From Hyperoodon ampullatus (lineage: Eukaryota; Chordata; Mammalia; Artiodactyla; Ziphiidae): 64,000 bases of DNA. The stretch lies in NCBI GenBank assembly GCA_949752795.1, contig OX457071.1, forward strand, positions 28,132,800 to 28,196,799, written 5' to 3'. The notes below the pieces were generated by a model. The model had not been told where the DNA came from, searched no databases, and saw nothing but the letters and a program-made list of their open reading frames with translations. The translations under genes and the position numbers were made by a program. Of the stretch, positions 1-10,934 are shown piece after piece (the stretch's first letter is position 1; every line of letters begins with the position of its first letter).

Positions 1-595
1 ACAACAATAATACAATATGACAATTGGAAACACTATTTGCAAACTGTGTAGCTTTTACTAGTTTTATCGTGTATACAGCTGAAACTAGACTTCGTTAGTG
101 AGCCGGAAGGGGCTGAGGATTGATTGGGCAGGTGGGCTTTTTGAGAACCACTGGGGACAAGAAAAATTGGTCACAGTAATAAAACTGATAAGATGGAGAG
201 AGACAAGTGATGGGAAGATGTCTGCCCCCATTACCAGGTGACACTGAAGAGAAAACTTATGAACTTGGTGTCAAGGGGAATAAGTAGCACCAGTATAGGG
301 ATGCTGGTCACCCAGAGTGTGGCTTCCTGGAGGGCAAGAAATGAAAAGCCTGCAGCATGAGCAGCTGGAAGTGGGATCAGCACCTGGGAGCAGAAAGATG
401 GAATGGGGAAGACCTAGAAGGAAGGGCTCCCTGGATCTTTCCAGGATGCAACTTATGCAGGGCAAGTTGGAACACTGAACACAGAAGCGCAAGCACCAAG
501 GACCTAGTTTTACCCTAGGAAAAGAAATCAGGTATCAGTGAGAATGACTGCTGCAGACTGAGATCTCTCGGGTCGTCTCATGAGCAACATGGAGT
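1..595. other. No gene or repeat recognised
   Basis: I see no splice-bounded open frame and no repeat I can name. A 73-codon open frame on the - strand (271-492) has no recognisable domain and looks like chance. Confidence 0.5.
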
Positions 596-599
596 CTAT

Positions 600-905
600 A
601 AATGTATCGGTCAGGAATGCTTTTGGCTGCATGCATTAGAAAACCTGAATACGAAGTCTTAATTGTAAAGGGGTTTATTTTTCATATATGATGAAAAATC
701 TGAGGGCGGGTAGCTGTTGGCACTGGTTGAAGGGGGGTCAGCAAGGTTAGCATTGAGGTCTCTGATTCTTTGGGGGCTTCCTTCATAGGCTGGCGATCAT
801 TTCAGTAGGAAGAGGGGAAAATGCTTTTCCTGCTGCACTGTGTCATGTGCACATTGCAAGCTGGAAGAGGACCTAGGGAAGAGACTGGAAATGGGGTTGG
901 GTCAT
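600..905. repeat. Ancient dispersed repeat, family not assigned
   Basis: The stretch has the layout of a widespread mammalian repeat: a segment reading like 'cagaaaacc..' followed about 25 bases on by 'aaaggggtttattttt' and then a 'ctgagggcgggtagct' block. The same layout recurs more weakly near 7690 and 35870. I read it as an old LTR-like or other interspersed element but cannot name the family. Confidence 0.35.
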
Positions 906-1117
906 TCAACCAACAATGTCTGCCACAACATATTTTCTGCTAACTAATCTTTGTAATATCATCTCTTGAGAAGAGGTTTTTTTTTTTTTTTCTCTCTTGT
1001 ATTTCAAACATCCCAAGAAGTGCTAGAAAAGAAGAGGACATGTGAATGTGAAAATACCCTGTGACCTTCCATGAAACTATTTCTGAGAATTGAGATTAAT
1101 GGATTGTGGTACCTTAT

Positions 1118-1151
1118 AATGATGATGATGATGATGATGTTGATGATGATA
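1118..1151. repeat. (ATG)n microsatellite
   Basis: There are about ten ATG/GAT units with one interruption. It lies immediately beside a MIR element and probably grew from that element's AT-rich 3' tail. Confidence 0.85.
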
Positions 1152-1420
1152 TTAATAATAGCTAGCACATATAACTTCTTATGTGCCAAGCTCTGATTTA
1201 GATGCTGTGTATAAATTACTGTTAAAAATCTTATCAACTACATTAGAGATAGGAACTAGCATTATTATTCCCATTTTACATACTGGATAACTGAGACCTC
1301 TGAACGATTAAATGACCTATCCAAAGCTAGTATAGTATACTATACTATACTAGTATAGTATAAGTGGGGAAACCAAGAACTACACTCTGCAGTCTGGCCC
1401 CAGGGCCCATGCCTTTCATC
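1152..1420 (-). repeat. MIR SINE, interrupted by a 5-bp-period palindromic expansion
   Basis: On the - strand this reads as a MIR (tRNA-derived, fossil LINE-2-mobilised SINE). The + strand shows the reverse-complement landmarks in order: 'atgtgccaagctctga', then 'cccattttaca', then 'gacctatccaaagctagta'. The core is split at about 1328-1362 by an expanded TATAC/TAGTA array, after which the MIR resumes at 'taagtgggg' and ends near 'ctggccccagggcccatgc'. Confidence 0.75.
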
Positions 1421-1427
1421 CCTGGTC

Positions 1428-2565
1428 TACTTGGTTTTTTAATTTAAATTTTTTTTTTAACTATCACACTTACCTCTTTAATATTATTCTAAATTTTGTC
1501 ATCACTGTTATTTTTTTCCTGATGATTGCTTAATTCTGTGGTCCTGAAAAGGCTAAAATTGTAAATATGGACATTTGCCCATCGCCAAAAAGTAAAATCA
1601 CTGCTAGGAAAATAATACCTACACGGGTTAGATGGAAAGATGAAATACTGAATCCAGATACAGTGAAATTGGCAAAAGATGGCTGAGTTAGTTTAGTTTC
1701 ATCCATTTTGAGAAGTCTGGCCCAGATTAGGAGCCCTTAGAGAAAGCAGTGTGCAAGGTGCAGTTTGGAGACATGACATATTTAAAAGGCACGCAGTTGA
1801 ATGATTCCAGCTCGTATATACCATTGGGTATAATGTATCTAGTCATCTGCCTGAACCAAATAGAATTATTTCCTGCTGGTATTTTTCTTCTGTGTTAATG
1901 ATTTTGAAGATCCAGAGTAAACAATTTATTTTTTATACTGAGGCAAAATTTCACAAAATGCCAACATTCAAATCAACCAGCATCTTACCTCTCAAAATTG
2001 AGTAAAAATCTGTGTGTGTATGTGTGCATCAATAAGTGTAAAGCAAATAATTGAACTGTTTGGTTGCAAATGAAAAAACTCAGTAAATAATTTAAATTAA
2101 AATACTAAGAATAAAGACATAATAATCGCATACATTTGCCTGACATGGTGAGCTATAATTGGAGAAAAATATAGTTTGCTGGAAAGAGAAGTTAGCTAGA
2201 AGTGAGAAGAAGCAGGCTCCCATTCTATGACACTTTTAATGCTCTTTTCACTTCACTATCTTAATAAGACTGTGGTATTTGTCCTGCGGTATGGTTTAGT
2301 GCCTTCAAAAGGACAGATCCATGTTATAGGTCCATAGTTTTGTTGGCCATTTAAAATCAGAAAATAGAATCTTGGCTGGAAGGGATTTATCTCAGAGGTC
2401 TTGTCCTCCAATATCCATCTGCAGAGATGATCCATGAAATGTTTGAATTAGTATCTAAGTAGCCATGTTGATGAGGATTCTATGGCTTTAATGTAGTTGG
2501 TTCATCTAGAATCAAAGCTATTCTTATTTTGCTTATTAGATCTTGGAAGCTGCATGAAGTCTTTT
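1428..2565. other. AT-rich sequence, no gene seen
   Basis: No coding signal is seen. Positions 2355-2450 ('tggctggaagggattt') resemble a common degraded mammalian repeat that also occurs at 29225-29400. A short T-rich run at 1433-1460 is the only other feature. Confidence 0.5.
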
Positions 2566-2569
2566 CAAG

Positions 2570-3080
2570 CCTAGACATTTTCCATTTGCCTTTTGGATAA
2601 AGTCCCAAGTCTTTTGCCTCCAAGCTTATCAACTGGCAAGTGGTCACTGCCTCTGTAGAGAAAACCTCATCACTTCTGGCCTCTTACTATGCAGAACTTT
2701 CTAGGCTCCTTCCACATACCATGTTATCAGTGTCCTCTTCCCTCTCCTTACATATTTCCCCTTACCTGGAATATCAATCTTCATCTTTCAGTTGGCTAAT
2801 TCCTTTGTCATCTCTAAGTCTCAACTCAAGTATCACCGCCTCCAGAAAGTCCACAATCTTGATTGCTTCAGGTTGAGTTAGGCAGCCCTTCCTTATGTTC
2901 CCATAATGCCCTGTGTACGTGTACTCTAGTACTGTATGTTCCACATTGTGTTAGAATGATCTGTTTATGCCTCTTCCCACTAGGACTGTGAGCACATTGA
3001 CAGTAAGGACATGTCTTAGCTATCTTTGTATTTCTATGACCTGCTATAAGACACATTGTTAAATTCTCAATAATACTTAT
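2570..3080 (+). repeat. LINE-2 (L2) 3' end
   Basis: The order of landmarks matches the L2 3' region: 'gataaagtcccaagtc', 'ttccccttacctggaat', 'tctcaactcaagtatcacc', 'tccagaaagtcc', then 'cactaggactgtgagc' and a tail like 'tcaataatac'. L2 is an extinct non-LTR retrotransposon shared across mammals, consistent with high divergence here. The small open frame at 2640-2876 is a remnant of it and not an independent gene. Confidence 0.8.
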
Positions 3081-3244
3081 GGACTTTATGAAAGGATAGA
3101 GAAAAACACCCCTGAATATTCCTGCCACAGTGTATAGGGTCATTCTATCCAGGAGTGGCATGGAATGAGTTTTGAGACTGCCTGTATCCTGGTAGACACA
3201 ATTTTGGTCAGAAGCCCTGTATGCTTTTCTTTGCACATCATAGG

Positions 3245-3475
3245 CTGGGGTTGGCTGTCATTGTATTTTGGTCAATGGCAGCTGCTGGTAGCTAAGGGAT
3301 TTTATTTGTTCAGTTGTCCTTAGCGACAATAATATAAGATGTATCTACTTACAGTGTTAGTTGATACCTGATATTATGTTGTCTTATTTTCATTTTTGAT
3401 ATTTATTTTCTCCAGTTATTTAAAAATAGTTCAGTATCTGTACAGTACATTATTGTGCAACTTCTGGGTTCAGCA
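3245..3475. repeat. Unassigned dispersed repeat, copy A
   Basis: This stretch is recognisably similar to 40258-40480 in the same orientation. Both have a 'gctaagggat'/'gccaagggat' block, then 'gttgtccttagcgacaat'/'gtcgtccctagtaacaat', then 'tgata..', then a 'tttatatttattttt'-like T-rich block. Divergence is high, as for an ancient repeat. I do not recognise the family. Confidence 0.5.
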
Positions 3476-4080
3476 TATTGGAAGGTTTAATACCAGCAAA
3501 ACTTAGAGGTTGTATATTTTTTACTAGTTTCTAGACTCAGATTTATAGGCTTTTCGTATTATATAGTTTGCCATCAGAGATCCAAGTCAAAGCCAGATGC
3601 CAAATATTTGTTGAATCTATTATGTGCAAAGTCCCATGACAGGTGCAAAAACATGTAAGTGATAGACTAGCAGGAGGCACAAAGCAGAAGTACCTGGAAA
3701 ATTAAGGGCAGAATAAGGGTTAAATAACAGAACAAGCACAGCTACGATGCTGGATGAAAGTGTAGCTAGACAGGTTCTGTAAAATTAGAGGCAGGTAAGA
3801 ACCCTTGGGCTATGGAGATCTGCGAAGGTTTTGGAGTTGAGAGACTCACCTGGGACTTTGAGAAATACGAGTGCTGCCTTTAGGCAAAAAGAAGGGGAGA
3901 GGGCTTTGCAGATAGTGGGGAGGAGGCCTGAGAGGCCTGGAAACTGGGGCAGTGTGGTTTGGTGGAAGCAGAGCATTCATGGGGGGCTAAGACCACAAAG
4001 GGAGAGCCCTGAAAGAAGCTGCTCTAACAAAAAGGCTGATAAAAGTGGCTTCCTGGAGGGTGTGTCTCAAATGTGAATGT
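3476..4080. other. No gene; probable MIR/L2 debris
   Basis: Positions 3595-3655 ('aaatatttgttgaatc', 'gtgcaaagtcccatgacagg') look like the tail of an L2 or MIR copy. The remainder shows no feature I can name. Small open frames on both strands at 3785-4076 overlap each other and lack recognisable motifs. Confidence 0.4.
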
Positions 4081-4084
4081 AGCT

Positions 4085-4205
4085 GTGGGTTCTCCTGAGG
4101 CTCTAGTTAAAATGTGGATTTTGATTCAGTTGGTCTGGGGTGGGGGCTGTAGATTCTGCATTTCTACCATTCTGCTACTCCATGGACCTCACAGCAACAG
4201 ATTGG
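4085..4205. repeat. hAT-Charlie type DNA transposon fragment (MER5-like)
   Basis: The words 'ttgattcagttggtctgggg', 'tagattctgcatttcta' and 'ccatggacc' occur in the order typical of MER5-class non-autonomous hAT elements. The terminal inverted repeats cannot be defined here. Confidence 0.5.
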
Positions 4206-4639
4206 AGGACTAAGTGAAAAGTTGTGAAGATTTAATTGGAAAAATGGTAAATGATATTCTCATTGTATATTACATAACCTGACTATTTCAGGCTTTTACA
4301 TAGCACTTTGGAGGTGTGAAAGCATTATGTCCAAAGGTGCATAATATTCAACCAGGGAGTCACATAGACAAAGTTTACATTCAGCAGGTAACACAGTTTT
4401 ATGGAGCTGTCCTGAAAGAGAAAAAAATTGGTTGGTTTTTATAAAATATCATTATAAAATATGTATTTTATTGAGTGTTAGACAAATGTAAAAATCTAGA
4501 GGGATGACTTGTTTAAATTAAATTGGAATAACTTTTTCAGTATTTGTCTCAACAGTCATAATTGAGCAAGAAATTGTGTTTTGCATTTGCACATGGGCTT
4601 GGTACTCTGCTTGTCTTGGGTTTAGATCCTTGATTCAGA

Positions 4640-4800
4640 ACTCTGACTCACCTTTGAACCACCTGCAGAGCTAAAAAAAAATACTGCTCTACGCCAGACC
4701 AATGAAATCAGAATCTCTGGGGCTGGTGCCTGGGGGTTAGTCATTTTTAAAGGCTTCCAAGAGATTCAAATGTACGTCCAGGATTGAGATCTACTGGGTT
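4640..4800. repeat. MER5A-like hAT-Charlie element
   Basis: It contains the diagnostic 'gaaatcagaatctctggggc' block, followed by a 'tttttaaaggcttcc' block, and a 'gattgagatctactggg' end resembling the family's 'gagaaccactg' terminus. It is a non-autonomous element with no coding capacity. Confidence 0.65.
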
Positions 4801-5201
4801 ATCTGACCAGATTGTCTAACACTGAATTAAGATGCTGGCACTGGGGGGTTTGACTAACAGACTGCGGGCCTGGCAGGATTAAAATGAGAGTCAGTGCTGA
4901 GAGTCAGTCCGTGCTCCAAGAGGCGGAATCCCTGGGATCCCCCTCTGTAGGGTTCTAGGAGTTCACGGGGAATGCTGTGAACAGACAGGGTGGTGTCAGA
5001 GGTGTGCTAGGATGGGGAGCCCTGGTAGCTAGGGAAGCGAGCAAGGTAAGCAGAGGCGTGGGTGTGGGAGCAGTTGCCAGGGACCAAGGCAAAAGCATCC
5101 TGCCAGTTGGTGCCTGCTATCTCCAGGGCATGGAACTGCTTTCACCTGGCGAGCTGCAACACAAAGTCTTCAAACTGCCATCCTGGGTAGGTGGTTCAAA
5201 G
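4801..5201. other. No gene or repeat recognised
   Basis: The sequence is moderately GC-rich (4860-5180) and has an open frame running into the SINE that follows. That frame is open by chance and ends within SINE-derived codons. Confidence 0.45.
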
Positions 5202-5430
5202 CACAAAGCCCTTTTTTTTTTTTTTTTCCGGTACGCGGGCCTCTCACCGTTGTGGCCTCTCCTTTGCGGAGCGCAGGCTCCGCACGCACAGGCTCAGCGG
5301 CCATGGTTCACGGGCCCAGCCGCTCCGCGGCATGTGGGATCCTCCCGGACCAGGGCACGAACCCGTGTCCCCTGCATCGGCAGGCGGACTCTCAACCCCT
5401 GTGCCACCACGGAAGCCCCACAAGCCCTTT
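5202..5430 (-). mobile_element. CHR-type tRNA-derived SINE with TSD
   Basis: On the + strand the element runs from its poly(T) (5212-5227) through the body to the tRNA-like head ending 'ggaagcc' at about 5418. The flanks 'cacaaagccc' (5202-5211) and 'cacaagccc' (5419-5427) form an imperfect TSD. CHR SINEs are tRNA-derived, non-coding and moved by LINE-1-class machinery. They are characteristic of cetaceans and relatives. Open frames in several registers across 5191-5689 are readings through this SINE. Confidence 0.92.
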
Positions 5431-6443
5431 GATGTGGACGGGCAATGTGAAGATGCAGAACAAAGAGACGCTTCCAAGGGAGTCTACAGAGTGTAAGAGG
5501 GTGCAAAACAGAGAGAAGGGGACCCCCCGTACAAACCTCACATACTTTCTAAGCCGCCTTAGCGGCGCCGCGGTGAAATCCCCCGCTCAGTGCCCGAGGC
5601 TGTGCCAGTACATGGTCATTCGTAAAGCACAGATCCTGGTGACCAGATTCTTGACATGTGTTTGTATCAGATTTGAGCTAATGGTGTAAGGCACTTGCCC
5701 AAAGCTGTTCCTTAGGTTTTAATGAGCTTCCTATTGGAATATGCCAAGCTCAGTGATTTTGGTACTGAAACAAGTCTTTCAAAACAAGGTGCAACTCAAT
5801 GGCTTGGCTTAATTCTTTGCTTTTTAGATGTAAAAATCTTATTTCATATAAGAAATAAGTTGTTCTTATTTTTCAAGGATTTATGGTGGCAAACTTTTAA
5901 CAATATTCACATCTACCAGCAGCCACACCATGAAGTGAACTCGAGGACCCAGCCCGAATTTCAGGCTGCGTCTGTATGTGCCATAGTGATGCTGACTCGG
6001 GCCCTATTGAAATTAGAGGGAGACAGTTGCTATGGAGCAGATTTGACATCTTGGCTCCCCTCTGGGTTCCTGAGTAGAACAAACAAACAGGCAGCATGGT
6101 AAAGAAAAGCACTTTCAGGCTGTGGAGGAGTTAAGCACACGTAAGTTATTATCTGTTCTCAGTGTGAGCCTGAAATAGGCACAGGGGAGACTATTCTTAT
6201 CCTTGGCAAAAGGCTCTGGATTGTAAAATGTGTTTCTCGCAGGAGATTCATCTGAGCACTCCTCATATGAGACCCTAGTTCTGACATCTTGTAGGGCAGG
6301 AGGAAAAGATCCCAGATGATGGTTTGGTGAAAGGATTGTGGCCAGGAGCTGAGCTGCAGCTGTCCCCACCTTTCCTTGCCTTGGACCTTGGATGTGTAGG
6401 AGGCCTCACGAGGGCTGGGCAGGGTCCCAAGCATGGGCTTGCT
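5431..6443. other. No gene recognised
   Basis: The stretch has several overlapping short open frames on both strands (up to 126 codons at 5722-6102) without recognisable domains or splice context. I see no repeat I can name. Confidence 0.45.
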
Positions 6444-6491
6444 GGGAGTGGGGGGTGGGAGTAGGGGGCTGGGGGGATGGGCTGGGGGTGG
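6444..6491 (+). other. G-run block, potential G-quadruplex
   Basis: Seven G-runs of at least three occur within about 48 bases (6444-6446, 6450-6455, 6457-6459, 6464-6468, 6471-6476, 6479-6481, 6484-6488), separated by loops of one to three bases. This exceeds the usual four-run pattern for an intramolecular quadruplex on the + strand. Confidence 0.8.
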
Positions 6492-7686
6492 AACACTCAG
6501 ACTTCAGTAGGGGAGGCCAGTTTTGATTTTAAAAAAAACATTTTAAGGATGGGAAGAAAAATAGGTGAGGCTTTGTCAAACCATCAGCTTCTAACTTTGC
6601 AATGAAATTTAAGGCCAGCTATAAACTCAGTAGTTCCTTCGTCGTGAGATCTTGGCTAAATGTTTGTTTTTTTAGGAAAATCTCCCACAGATGGGAAGAA
6701 CGTAGCCATTTAAAACAGTTATTCAGCAAAATGTTTCAAAGTTAGGATGGATCGCTTTTTTTAGAGACTAGTGCTTCCACCAGGCAGCCCAGACAAAGCC
6801 GCCCGCAGAGGACATCTGTCGTCTCTACTCTCCCTCCTGCTTTTTATTCAGGCGTTCCCGATTCTTCTTATTGAAATATGTTACCTGGGAAAAGGTATGA
6901 ATGACTCATAAGAGTTTAAAATGTTCTCTGTCCGGGAATCACTTTTAACAGGAATCCAAACCTTAGGCCACAGGTTAATTGCAAATCTGACTAAGGGGGA
7001 CTCTAGCAGCTATGCTGCCTCCCTGTCCCATGAACAGGAAACCTTCTCAAAGGGCAGTTGGGGGTAGTGAGACTAATTCGTGCTGTGTGTTTAAATGCCA
7101 GAGTCTTTGCAGATTATCGGCCACCTTCCTTTCCATTCTTGGGCTGGTGGTGGTCTCCCTTTTTTCTTCCTTGCCATCTTCAGGCCTTTGGGAGACTGGG
7201 ATCTCTCACGGAACAAGTCTAGCAACTCCTCTCTACCTAAGTGAGGTCATGCAGCCCTGAGACCCCTTGAGGAAGGAGTCTTTGTGGGGCTTCCGAGAGT
7301 TTGTAAACCCCTGAAACTGCCCGCAAATATGTTCCCTTATTTTTCGAAGAAGAGGATTGATTAGATTCCTTAGAGTCTCAAAAGGCTCAGCAATACCCCA
7401 TACCTCCTGCTACCCCCGCCAGCATCCCAGATGCTCCAGGATGGCATTTCAGGCAGCAGGTAGCAGGTGGAAGAAACTAGCTGAGGTCTCTGGGGTCTTC
7501 TTGGTGCACAGCTCGCATGGGTCAGTGGTCAGGTCCTACCGGAACCTACCAACACACAGTCCTCCATTAAACTTCCTTACAGGCTTATTATCTGTCGAGT
7601 ATAGACTCAGCATTAATACAGTGAGCCTCTTAATTGAGCCTCACAGCAGGCCTGGGAGTCCCAAGACTGAGGTCTGAATTATGTAG
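6492..7686. other. No gene recognised
   Basis: This is unique-looking sequence. Open frames at 7012-7260 and 7357-7677 lack family features. I see no named repeat. Confidence 0.45.
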
Positions 7687-8240
7687 CACTCTTTCAGTTG
7701 CAAGTTAGTTTAAACAGAAGAGACGATTTATTGGCTCACAAAGATGGGGTATTTGGGGGGAGGAAGTAGATTTTAGGGATGATTCAGCTAATAGCATTAG
7801 GAATTGCTTTCCCCCTCAAACGTAAAGGTTGCTACCTAGACTGCCAACTTTTGTTCTGCTAGTTTAGAAGCCAAAATGTAAAGTCTTTAATCCCTCCCTC
7901 CCTCCCTCCCTCCCTTCTTTCCCTCCTTCTTTCCTTCCCTCCCCCCCCTCCATCCCTTCCTCTTTTTTTTTCTGATCTGATAGCTCTAGTACAAGTCCTA
8001 GAGAACGCTCTCATCAACATTGTGCTATCCCTGATTTCTTTGCTGGGACAAGGGGAATGAGGTATTGTGACTGGTTAAGCTTGGGTGACGTGCCCACTTC
8101 TGGAGTTGGTCCACTTTTCTTGAATTGCATGGACTAAGAATGGGAAAAAGGTGGGTTCACAAAGGGGAACTAGTGCTGTTACCAAAGGAAAGGGAAGGGA
8201 TGCTGGGCAGGCAAAAGCGATGGCTGTCTACCATGATGTC
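7687..8240. repeat. Ancient dispersed repeat, family not assigned
   Basis: Landmarks in order are 'cagttgcaagttagtttaaa', 'gatttattggctcac', a pyrimidine block, 'tgtgactggttaagcttggg', 'gcatggactaagaatggg', 'gtgctgttacc', then 'gatgctgggcaggcaaaa'. I recognise this layout as a common mammalian interspersed element, probably LTR-derived, but will not name it. The polypyrimidine tract at 7888-7978 lies within it. Confidence 0.5.
7888..7978. repeat. Polypyrimidine (CCCT/CTTT)n tract
   Basis: About 90 bases are almost purely C and T on the + strand. The tract starts as regular CCCT units and ends in a C8 and a T8 run. Such mirror-like tracts can form triplex (H-DNA). Confidence 0.9.
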
Positions 8241-9280
8241 CTTCTAATTCAGGTACCTTCAGCATCTGAGAGATGGATGGGATCTTAGAACATCTTATAG
8301 TTGAGAAATGTAGGATTCCCTGAACTTGTATGAAAAAAAGAGTCTGACACATATATAAATGTGCCTAGTTTCAGGGAGAGGATCCATGGCTTTTACCAGC
8401 TTCTCAGATAAGAACCACTGAATTAAGAACCCTTCACTTTTTTCAGATGAGGAAGCGAGGGCTCAGAAACTCTAGATGTCTCGGCCTTGGAGACACTGTG
8501 TCCAGCTTTATTCACACCCCCCTGGGTTTTCTAGCAGGACACTGGCCTCTGGATACTGTGTTAAAAACAGGCTTCTCTGGTCAAATACATTTGGGAAACA
8601 CTACACTACTACTACTATCTACCTCTGGAGATTCACCATACATTGAGGCATATTACAGGCTCTGAGAAATCTTATTCTAAAGAAATACATTTGACTGTAT
8701 TTAACCCAGAAACCTATTTGAATACTTTTTCTTTTCACGAGCAAGCAGTAACACACTTCGGGAAACTGTGTTGCAGCACCGTGCCTCTCCTTTAGGCTGG
8801 AGGCTGTACTGTGGGTCCTGGTTGGGAATCTGGGGTACCCACTTTCCAGTGCCGTGTGCTCCCTGTTAACCTGGTTCAGTTTCAGAGATTTCAGACACAG
8901 TCACTGTCTAAGGTATGGAGGCTCCTTGCCACCGCACTCTCCTGCATTCTATCACCCCTCCCCGGCCACAGCAGGGCCGAGAGGCAAAGGCCTCTGGCTC
9001 AACCCTGCAAGAAAAGGAGGACCACAGTTCAGTGCCAGGCCCTTAGTGGGCCCTGGTCAGTGCCGTGGGCCTGGGGCGTGGGCAGTGTCCATAGGTTGTT
9101 CTGTACACTCTCGGATGGTAAGACAAGCTGGTCTGCTCTATTTCCCTTTCAGCCCACCCTGCACTTCCTCCACCACCCACTTCTTTTACCCCTCCCCTCA
9201 TTCACATCACCCCCTGGGGCCTTCCTGTTCAGAGTTCCTAGATCTTTTTCCTCTCCCATTAATGTGTGTTTAATCAGTCG
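8241..9280. other. No gene recognised
   Basis: 8440-8475 ('gatgaggaagcgagggctca') may be a MIR scrap. Two overlapping open frames at 8811-9344 (177 and 139 codons) are long. The larger reads straight into a microsatellite that gives a run of asparagines, and the two are in different registers of the same DNA, so neither is convincing. Confidence 0.45.
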
Positions 9281-9282
9281 AA

Positions 9283-9311
9283 ATAACAACAACAACAATA
9301 ATAATAATAAC
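9283..9311. repeat. (AAC/AAT)n microsatellite
   Basis: There are about nine trinucleotide units, AAC then AAT, immediately at the end of a MIR copy. Confidence 0.85.
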
Positions 9312-9425
9312 CAGGAGCTTACTATATGTCAGGAACTGTGCTAAGCATTTTAGAGGTATTAATCATTAACTCTTCACAATGACATGACGTGCTAGGTGCT
9401 ATTCTGTCTCCACTTTATAGAGGCA
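9312..9425 (-). repeat. MIR SINE fragment
   Basis: The + strand shows 'tatatgtcaggaactgtgct', 'aagcattttagaggtatt', 'cactttatag' and 'gaggcag', the reverse complement of the MIR core and 3' half. Confidence 0.75.
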
Positions 9426-10133
9426 GATTCAGATTGCATTTTACATCCAGGGATTTGCATGGCTCTGAGGACATAGCAGAGAACAAAACGAACATATGTC
9501 TATGGTTGGACTTATTCCCTTGGGACAGCTGACTAAGGTGACCACCAGGGAATACAACACCCAGTGCTCGTGAAAATCTTAATGGGCACCAAGGACACAG
9601 TGTTTCCCTCCCGGGAAGTGTTCTGCTTTTATCAAATGTCTTGGGAAGATAAGATGTCTTTAACTTAAGAACGACCCTAATGACGGGAGTTTTAGACATG
9701 AGGGGAGGGTTGGGGAGACGATTTTTCATGGGGAAGTCTTTACTTCCCCCTTGAAGCACACCTGCACGTGGCTGCCTAAGTGGAGCTGCCTCTTCCAGAC
9801 CATCCAGCTTTTCCCCTTCTACTGGGATTTATAGAGCAGGAGAAGCAGGGGTGTCTATACTGGGACACAGAGAAAGGCAGTGCTTACATGTCCATTTTTG
9901 CTAAGACTTTAGGCCTATGACAAAACTTAGGGACCCCGCTCCGTTAGCTGGTTTTCCTTGGCTTGGGCCAGTTCGAGTGTACATTTATGTGTCTCTGTTC
10001 ACACAGATGTGCACAGTCTATGCTTCTTCCCTTATGGTCTTCTTGTTCCACAGGGGAGCACAGTGTCCTAATATGAACCCTACCCCTGCAATTCATACAA
10101 AGGAGTTGGTGGCAAAATGCATTACCCTTCCCT
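9426..10133. other. No gene recognised
   Basis: A 114-codon - strand open frame at 9415-9759 begins in MIR-derived sequence and has no recognisable domain. The remainder is without named features up to the LINE-1 target site. Confidence 0.45.
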
Positions 10134-10583
10134 AAAGTTCTTTTTTATTTTTTTTCCACATCTTTATTAGAGTAAAATTGCTTTACAATGGTGTGTTAGT
10201 TTCGGCTTTATAACAAAGTGAATCAGTTATTCATATACATATGTCCCCATACCTCTTCCCTCTTGCGTCTCCCTCCCTCCCACCCTCCCTATCCCACCCC
10301 TCTAGGTGGTCACAAAGCACCGAGCTGATCTCCCTGTGCTATGCAGCTGCTTCCCACTACCTATCTATTTTACGTCTGGTAGTGTATATATGTCCATGCC
10401 ACTCTCTCACTTTGTCCCAGCTTACCCTTCCCCCTCCCTGTATCCTCAAGTCCATTCTCTAGTAGATCTGCATCTTTATTCCCATCTTGCCTCTAGGTTC
10501 TTCATGACCATTGTTTTTTTGTTTTTTTTTTTAGATTCCATATATATGTGTTAGCATACGGTATTTGTTTTTCTCTTTCTGAC

Positions 10584-10907
10584 TTACTCACTCTGTATGA
10601 CAGACTCTAGGTCCATCCACCGCACTACAAATAACTCAATTTCATTTCTTTTTATGGCTGAGTAATATTCCATTTTATATATGTGCCACATCTTCTTTAT
10701 CCATTCATCTGTCAATGGACACTTAGGTTGTTTCCATGTCCTGGCTATTGTAAATAGAGCTGCAATGAACAGTTTGGTACATGACTCTTTTTGAATTATG
10801 GTTTTCTCAGGGAATATGCCCAGTAGTGGAATTGCTGGGTCATATGGTAGTTCTATTTTTAGTTTTTTAAGGAACCTCCATACTGTTCTCCATAGTGGCT
10901 GTGTCAA
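10584..10907 (-). pseudogene. LINE-1 ORF2 C-terminal fragment
   Basis: About 107 codons on the - strand match the end of LINE-1 ORF2p. Features include '[13 protein letters not shown]', '[18 protein letters not shown]' and '[17 protein letters not shown]'. This is the region downstream of the reverse transcriptase near the cysteine-rich C-terminus. It lies in the non-inverted 3' segment of the insertion and has no independent start, so it is a dead retrotransposon remnant. Confidence 0.88.
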
Positions 10908-10934
10908 TTTACATTCCTATTATTCAACATAGTT

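Noticed and set aside
5191..5689. Several overlapping open frames up to 151 codons, some Arg/Pro/Gly-rich
   Set aside because: They are readings through a CHR SINE in different registers. Near-identical peptides arise at 13424-13919, 17087-17446, 21573-22377, 43723-43987, 51985-52223 and 58452-58676, which is the mark of a repeat and not of genes.
8811..9344. 177-codon open frame
   Set aside because: It runs into an AAC/AAT microsatellite (polyasparagine), overlaps a 139-codon frame in another register and shows no domain or splice context.
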